The translations under genes and the position numbers were made by a program. 64,000 nt of DNA. Origin: Pseudomonas vranovensis DSM 16006 (lineage in GTDB: Bacteria; Pseudomonadota; Gammaproteobacteria; Pseudomonadales; Pseudomonadaceae). This document shows, in pieces, positions 59,571 through 64,000 of this stretch. Below the pieces are notes generated by a model. It was not told the DNA's origin, did no database searches, and saw only the letters and a list, made by a program, of their open reading frames with translations. The stretch spans positions 434,001 through 498,000 of the forward strand of contig NZ_AUED01000003.1 in NCBI RefSeq assembly GCF_000425805.1, read 5' to 3'. Positions within the stretch are counted from its first letter, which is position 1. Each line of letters starts with the position of its first letter.

Positions 59571-61625
59571 TCAGGCATTCACACCCAGCACCTTGAACAC
59601 AAACCCATACTCCAGCGCCACATCCCGCAGCCCTTGGTACCGCCCACTCATGCCGCCATGCCCGGCATCCATCTCGGTCTTGAGCAGCAGCAAGTTGCTG
59701 TCGGTCTTGGTCACACGCAGTTTGGCCACCCACTTGGCCGCTTCCCAGTACTGCACGCGGCTGTCGTTGTAGCCCGCCACCACCAGCAGCGCCGGGTAGG
59801 CCTGGGCCTTGACGTTCTCGTAAGGCGCGTAGGCCTTGATGCGCTCGTACACTTCAGGTTCTTCAGGGTTGCCCCACTCGTCGTACTCGGTGACGGTCAA
59901 CGGCAGGTCTGGGTCGAGCATGGTATTGAGCACGTCGACGAACGGCACTTCGGCAATGGCCGCCTTGAACAACTCCGGGCGCTGGTTGAGCACCGCGCCA
60001 ATCAGCAGGCCACCGGCGCTGCCACCACTGATTGCCAGTTGGTCGGCGCGGGTCACGCCCTGGGCGATCAGGTGTTCAGCGCAGGCGATGAAGTCGTTGA
60101 AGGTGTTGGTCTTGTGCTCCTGTTTGCCAGCCCGGTACCAGGCTTCACCCAGCTCGCCACCGCCGCGCACATGGGCGATGGCAAAGGCCACGCCGCGCTC
60201 CAGCAGGCTCAGGCGGGCATGGGAGAACCATGGGTCGAGGCTTTCGCCGTAGGCGCCGTAGCCATAGAGGTACAGCGGTACCGGCTTGCCCAGGTCGGTG
60301 CGGCGTTGCACCAGGCTGATCGGCACTTGGGTACCGTCGCTGGCAGTGGCCCAGAGTCGCTGGCTCACGTACTCATCGGGGTCGAATGGGCCCAGCACCG
60401 GAGTCTCTTTAAGAACCTGCTGAGCACCACTGGCGAGCTCCAGCTGGCGCACCTGGGCCGGGCGATTGAGGGCCTGGTAGCGCAGGCGGATGCGCTGGCT
60501 TTCAAACTCGAGGCTGTCTTGCACATACAGGTTGTAGGCCGCATCCGGCAGCTCCACCCGGTACGGGGCAAGCCCTTGTGGGCGCACTTCGATGATCGGT
60601 AGGCCGCCTTCGCGCAGGCTCAGGCTCAGGGCGCTGGCGTTCAGGCTCAGGCCTTCGAGCATGACGGCGTCGCGGTGCGGCACCAGCAGTTGCCACTGCG
60701 CGCGGGTCGGAACCTGCTCACTGCCGGCGTGGTACAGGGCGAAGTTGATGCCGTCCTGGTTGGTGCGGATAAACCAGTGCCACTGCCCGTCGAGCTGGCC
60801 GTGGTCCGGGAAGTATTCATGGCCTTCGACCCGTGGCGCCAGGCAGGTGAAATCGCCGTCCGGCTGCTCGGCGTCCAGCACCCAGGCTTCGCTGGTGGTC
60901 TTGCTGTTGAGCAGCAGGATCAGTTGGCGCTCGGAGCTGGCGCGGTAGCAGTGCAGGAAGAATCGCCCGTCGGTCTCTTCGAAAATGGCCTGGCAACCTT
61001 CGCGGCCCAGGCGGTGGCGCAGCAGTTTGTGCGGCCGATGGGTGTCGTCCAGTTCGGCGAAGAACAGCGTCTGGCTGTCGTTGGCCCAGGTCATGCTGCC
61101 GTCGCACTGCTCGAACGGCAGTTGCTCGATGGCACCGCTGGCCAGTTCCTTGACATATAGGGTGTAGATTTCGTCGCCCGTGGTATCAAGGCTGTAGGCC
61201 AGGCGCTGGTGGTCGGGGCTGACGTTGAAGGCGCCCAGCGAGAGGAAGCCGCCATTGGCCAGCTGGTTGGGGTCCAGCAGCAGTTCTTCCCGGCTTTCAT
61301 CGACTGTGTTGGAGTCGTCGGCCGGGCGCGGGCAGCGGTAGTGACGTGGGTACTCTTCGCCGGCGGTGGTGCGGCTGTAGTACAGGTACGGGCCCCAGGG
61401 CGAAGGCAGCGACAGGTCGGTTTCGAGGATGCGGCCCTTGATCTCTTCGAACAGCTGGTCGCGCAGTTCGGCCTGGTCGGCCAGTTGCGCCTCCTGGTAA
61501 GCGTTCTCGGCGTTCAGGTAGGCGATCACGTCGGGGCTGTCGCGCTCCTGCAGCCAGGCATAGGGATCGGCGCCTTCGGCCTTGCGGGCAATCGGGGCGC
61601 GGGGGACGGTGACGTCTGCGGACAT
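59571..61625 (-). CDS. ptrB: Oligopeptidase B (S9 family)
   Basis: A 684-residue prolyl-oligopeptidase-family serine peptidase that cleaves short peptides after basic residues. The N-terminal beta-propeller spans about 60-400. The catalytic domain has GGSAGG (LAISGGSAGGLLIGAV), the His loop is in MDAGHGG, and the REGGELGEAWYRAGK-type region reads VRGGGELGEAWY. The ATG at 61625 is preferred over 61676, since the family N-terminus (PRAPIARKAEGADPYAWLQERD) follows it directly. Confidence 0.93.
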   Translation of the reverse strand: MSADVTVPRAPIARKAEGADPYAWLQERDSPDVIAYLNAENAYQEAQLADQAELRDQLFEEIKGRILETDLSLPSPWGPYLYYSRTTAGEEYPRHYRCPRPADDSNTVDESREELLLDPNQLANGGFLSLGAFNVSPDHQRLAYSLDTTGDEIYTLYVKELASGAIEQLPFEQCDGSMTWANDSQTLFFAELDDTHRPHKLLRHRLGREGCQAIFEETDGRFFLHCYRASSERQLILLLNSKTTSEAWVLDAEQPDGDFTCLAPRVEGHEYFPDHGQLDGQWHWFIRTNQDGINFALYHAGSEQVPTRAQWQLLVPHRDAVMLEGLSLNASALSLSLREGGLPIIEVRPQGLAPYRVELPDAAYNLYVQDSLEFESQRIRLRYQALNRPAQVRQLELASGAQQVLKETPVLGPFDPDEYVSQRLWATASDGTQVPISLVQRRTDLGKPVPLYLYGYGAYGESLDPWFSHARLSLLERGVAFAIAHVRGGGELGEAWYRAGKQEHKTNTFNDFIACAEHLIAQGVTRADQLAISGGSAGGLLIGAVLNQRPELFKAAIAEVPFVDVLNTMLDPDLPLTVTEYDEWGNPEEPEVYERIKAYAPYENVKAQAYPALLVVAGYNDSRVQYWEAAKWVAKLRVTKTDSNLLLLKTEMDAGHGGMSGRYQGLRDVALEYGFVFKVLGVNA

Positions 61626-61709
61626 GCGGGGTTCTCTTGGCTGGGGGGCGCCTGCGCGCTCAAATGTGTTTATCATAAGCGTCTATTTGCCTAGCTTGCC
61701 ACGGACACC

Positions 61710-62198
61710 ATGACCGAGAACGACTATCTGCTCGCCTGGGGCCTCTACGCCCTGGCCGCCCTGGGGTGCCTGGCGGTGGGCTTTCGCCTGACCCGCTGGA
61801 TGTGGCGCTGGCTGCGCGAACCGCTGCGGGTGCTGATGGCAGTACTGCTGCTGACCCCGACCATCATCGATCCCGTCAAAGACAAATTCGCCCCGGCTAT
61901 CGCCATTGCTGCTCTCGACCTGCTGTTCAAGGTCGGCAACAACATGCTGCGCGCCGCGGCCGACCTTGCCATGTATGGCATGATCGCCTTCGCGCTCTAC
62001 GGAGTGTTCGTGGTGCTGCGCTGGCCGCTCGAGAAACGCGCCAAGGCCCGTCGTGAGCAGGCCGAGGCCGCCGCCAAGCGCGATGCCGAAGAGGCCGTGG
62101 CCGATGCACCGATGGCCGCCGAGAGACGCGACCGTTATCGCAACCCGCCCGAAGCACCGTTGGGCGGTAGCCGTTCGCGGGTCGAGCCGCGCTTGTAG
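61710..62198 (+). CDS. Small membrane protein of unknown function
   Basis: A 162-residue protein with three predicted membrane segments (LLAWGLYALAALGCLAVGF, PLRVLMAVLLLTPTII, LAMYGMIAFALYGVFVVL) and a charged Ala/Arg/Glu-rich C-terminal tail. No family function is known to me. It is divergent from ptrB and is 23 bp upstream of the amidotransferase gene, with which it is probably co-transcribed. Confidence 0.82.
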   Translation: MTENDYLLAWGLYALAALGCLAVGFRLTRWMWRWLREPLRVLMAVLLLTPTIIDPVKDKFAPAIAIAALDLLFKVGNNMLRAAADLAMYGMIAFALYGVFVVLRWPLEKRAKARREQAEAAAKRDAEEAVADAPMAAERRDRYRNPPEAPLGGSRSRVEPRL

Positions 62199-62221
62199 CC
62201 ATTTGCCCGGGAGCAGCCAGA

Positions 62222-62995
62222 ATGTGTGAACTGTTGGGCATGAGCGCCAATGTACCCACCGATATCGTCTTCAGTTTCACCGGGCTGATGCAGCGCGGTG
62301 GACGTACCGGCCCGCACCGCGACGGCTGGGGCATCGGATTCTACGAAGGCCGTGGCCTGCGTCTGTTCCAGGACCCGGCAGCCAGTTGCGAATCGGAAGT
62401 GGCCAATCTGGTCCAACGCTACCCGATCAAGAGCGAAGTGGTGATCGGCCATATTCGCCAGGCCAACGTCGGCAAGGTCTGCTTGTCCAATACCCATCCT
62501 TTTGTACGCGAGCTTTGGGGACGCAACTGGTGTTTCGCCCACAACGGCCAGTTGGGTGAATTCAAGGGCCAGGCCACGTTCTACCGCCCCATTGGCGACA
62601 CCGACAGCGAAGCGGCCTTCTGCGACCTGCTCAACCGCATCCGCGAGGCGTTCCCGGAGCCGGTGGAGGCTGAAGTGTTGTTGCCGGTGCTGGTCGAGGC
62701 CTGCGCCGAATACCGTGGCAAGGGTGTGTTCAATTGCCTGCTCAGCGATGGCGACTGGCTGTTCTGCTTCTGCTCGACCAAGCTGGTGCATATCACCCGG
62801 CGCGCACCGTTCGGGCCGGCGCGGCTCAAGGATGTCGACATGATCGTCGACTTCCAGGCCGAGACCACCCCCAACGACGTGGTCACCGTGATCGCCACCG
62901 AAGCGCTGACCGAGAACGAGACGTGGCAGCGCTACGAGCCGGGCCAGTGGGCGCTGTGGCGCCGTGGTGAATGCATCGCCCAGGGACAACGCTAA
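62222..62995 (+). CDS. YafJ-type class II glutamine amidotransferase
   Basis: A 257-residue Ntn-type amidotransferase. Cys2, directly after Met1 (MCELLGMSANVPTD), is the expected nucleophile once Met is removed; GDTDSEAAFCDLL and FAHNGQLGEF are family signatures. Function is unknown; relatives hydrolyse glutamine-type substrates. It is 10 bp before the DUF2937 gene. Confidence 0.9.
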   Translation: MCELLGMSANVPTDIVFSFTGLMQRGGRTGPHRDGWGIGFYEGRGLRLFQDPAASCESEVANLVQRYPIKSEVVIGHIRQANVGKVCLSNTHPFVRELWGRNWCFAHNGQLGEFKGQATFYRPIGDTDSEAAFCDLLNRIREAFPEPVEAEVLLPVLVEACAEYRGKGVFNCLLSDGDWLFCFCSTKLVHITRRAPFGPARLKDVDMIVDFQAETTPNDVVTVIATEALTENETWQRYEPGQWALWRRGECIAQGQR

Positions 62996-63005
62996 GGGAT
63001 AGCCC

Positions 63006-63527
63006 ATGTTCAGAAGTTACCTGCGGTTGTTGCTGTTTACCTTCGGGTTGCTGGTGGGGGTGCAGGTACCTGGCCTGATCAACGACTACAGCCAGCGGGT
63101 CGAAGCGAAACTGCTTGAATCGCGCGAGGGTCTCAAGGGCTTCGAGGACACCGCCCGGCGCTTTTTCAATGGAGACCTGCAAGCGCTGGTGCGCCACTAC
63201 CGCAGCAGTGACGACCCGGTGTTCAACAGCGACGCCAACAGCATCGACAGCCTGCTGATCCGCAATCGCCTGCTCGAACGGGAATGGCAAATCCTCCAGG
63301 GGCCATGGCTGGAGCGCACCTGGCATGTGCTGGTACAGGCCGACAGCCAGCTGCGCGAGGAAACCCTCAAGGGCTACAACTACCAGATCCTCCTGGCACC
63401 CGAAGCCCTGGCCTGGGGCCTGAGCTTCGCCTTGTTGCTGGCCCTGAGCATTGAAAGCCTCTTGCTGCTGTTCGGCTGGGTGGCCCTCGGCGGGCGGCGC
63501 AAAGCGGTGAAAGAGAGCTGGCGCTAA
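63006..63527 (+). CDS. DUF2937 membrane protein
   Basis: A 173-residue protein with an N-terminal membrane helix (YLRLLLFTFGLLVGVQVPGL), a soluble helical middle part and a C-terminal helix (LAWGLSFALLLALSIESLLLL). The family has no known function. Its stop overlaps the stop of the convergent LysR gene (CTAA). Confidence 0.87.
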   Translation: MFRSYLRLLLFTFGLLVGVQVPGLINDYSQRVEAKLLESREGLKGFEDTARRFFNGDLQALVRHYRSSDDPVFNSDANSIDSLLIRNRLLEREWQILQGPWLERTWHVLVQADSQLREETLKGYNYQILLAPEALAWGLSFALLLALSIESLLLLFGWVALGGRRKAVKESWR

Positions 63528-64000
63528 ACCAGCTTGATGCGCTGGGGACCAGCATCTGCGGCATAACGCTCCAGTACGTTGCGACACAGCGCCACCACTT
63601 CGTCTACCAGTTCGACCCCGGTCTGCCAGGCCACCACCAACTCCAGGCTCGGCGGTTGCTGCGCTAGCGGCAGCAGGGTCAGTTCCCCTCGCGCCAGTTC
63701 CTCGCTGACCAGCGCCGGGGGCAGGGCGCCGATGCCGAAGCCATCGCGCAGCAGACGGGTAATCGCCGCCACCGAGTTCACGCAGTTCAGCCGTGGCGCA
63801 CTGACGCCTTCGGCCTGGAGCAGGCTGAGCACCTCCTGGTGTGGCCGGGAGTTTTTCGAGAAGGTCACGATGCGCTCGCGGGCAAGCTCGGCGAGGGAGG
63901 CATAGTCGCGGTTGTAGATCGACTGGCTGGCCACGATCCAGCCCATGGGGTAGCGCGCCAAGTCCAGGCTGCGGATCGATTCCTGGCGCAGAAGGTCGGT
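63524..64000 (-). CDS. LysR-family regulator, C-terminal part (cut by window edge)
   Basis: About 158 residues of the effector-binding domain are visible; the HTH lies beyond position 64000. The reading frame stays open to the edge. Signatures are VNSVAAITRLLRDGFGIGALP, typical of the LysR C-terminal domain. Target unknown. Confidence 0.85.
   Translation of the reverse strand, partial: TDLLRQESIRSLDLARYPMGWIVASQSIYNRDYASLAELARERIVTFSKNSRPHQEVLSLLQAEGVSAPRLNCVNSVAAITRLLRDGFGIGALPPALVSEELARGELTLLPLAQQPPSLELVVAWQTGVELVDEVVALCRNVLERYAADAGPQRIKLV

Overview
The window is a 64 kb piece of a Pseudomonas chromosome, most likely from the P. putida group. Three things point there. The order nadA / M48 protease / TusA-like / AI-2E permease / bcp / gcvR-like / dapA / bamC / MBL hydrolase / purC / tRNA-Ser is the arrangement I know from pseudomonads. 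So is rnd / ycgL / 2-hydroxyacid dehydrogenase / nitroreductase / ycgN through to a LysR gene. The intergenic inverted repeats are also of the Pseudomonas REP type (GCGGGGCAAGCCCGCTCCTAC core). No prophage, plasmid genes, rRNA or CRISPR were seen.

Region 1 (1-7280): the 5' part of a TonB-dependent siderophore receptor with Fur-box-like sequences upstream, an NlpD-like LysM/LytM lipoprotein, and a minus-strand pair made of a fused membrane/spermidine-synthase-like protein and an eight-heme cytochrome c with TPRs.

Region 2 (7291-19028, minus): a tightly packed operon. It reads lipoprotein, DUF1254 protein, outer-membrane transporter, MoxR ATPase, DUF58, DUF4381, vWA (BatA type), vWA-TPR (BatB/C type), BatD, exported HAD phosphatase, a 32-codon linker ORF and an exported arylsulfatase, followed by a strong terminator. 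It combines a MoxR/Bat chaperone-like module with periplasmic hydrolases and a porin-like protein, and is the most interesting system in the window.

Region 3 (19134-24984): a gamma-glutamylation type polyamine or amine catabolic set (glutamine-synthetase-like ligase, periplasmic binding protein, FAD oxidase) transcribed away from an AraC regulator, then a PEP-mutase/isocitrate-lyase family enzyme.

Region 4 (25037-35869): the conserved housekeeping block, including NAD, lysine and purine biosynthesis and outer-membrane assembly, ending in tRNA-Ser(CGA) and its terminator.

Region 5 (35870-44965): a short scar with a 51-bp near-perfect palindrome, then a complete trans-4-hydroxy-L-proline catabolic cluster (epimerase, D-hydroxyproline oxidase, deaminase, ketoglutarate-semialdehyde dehydrogenase, Ldh-family reductase, permease) with a divergent PAS-AraC regulator. 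It lies directly downstream of the tRNA gene and looks like accessory material.

Region 6 (45234-64000): amino-acid transporters, a LysR gene, a PhyH dioxygenase, EptA-like lipid A transferase, RNase D, YcgL, YcgN, a degenerate M1/M61-like peptidase, RNA methyltransferase, YajD nuclease, oligopeptidase B, a YafJ-type amidotransferase, DUF2937 and a truncated LysR gene at the edge.

Start codons were chosen by ribosome binding site, signal peptide and overlap with neighbours, so several differ from the longest open frame. Functions come from motif recognition and remembered family sequence; no database search was run.
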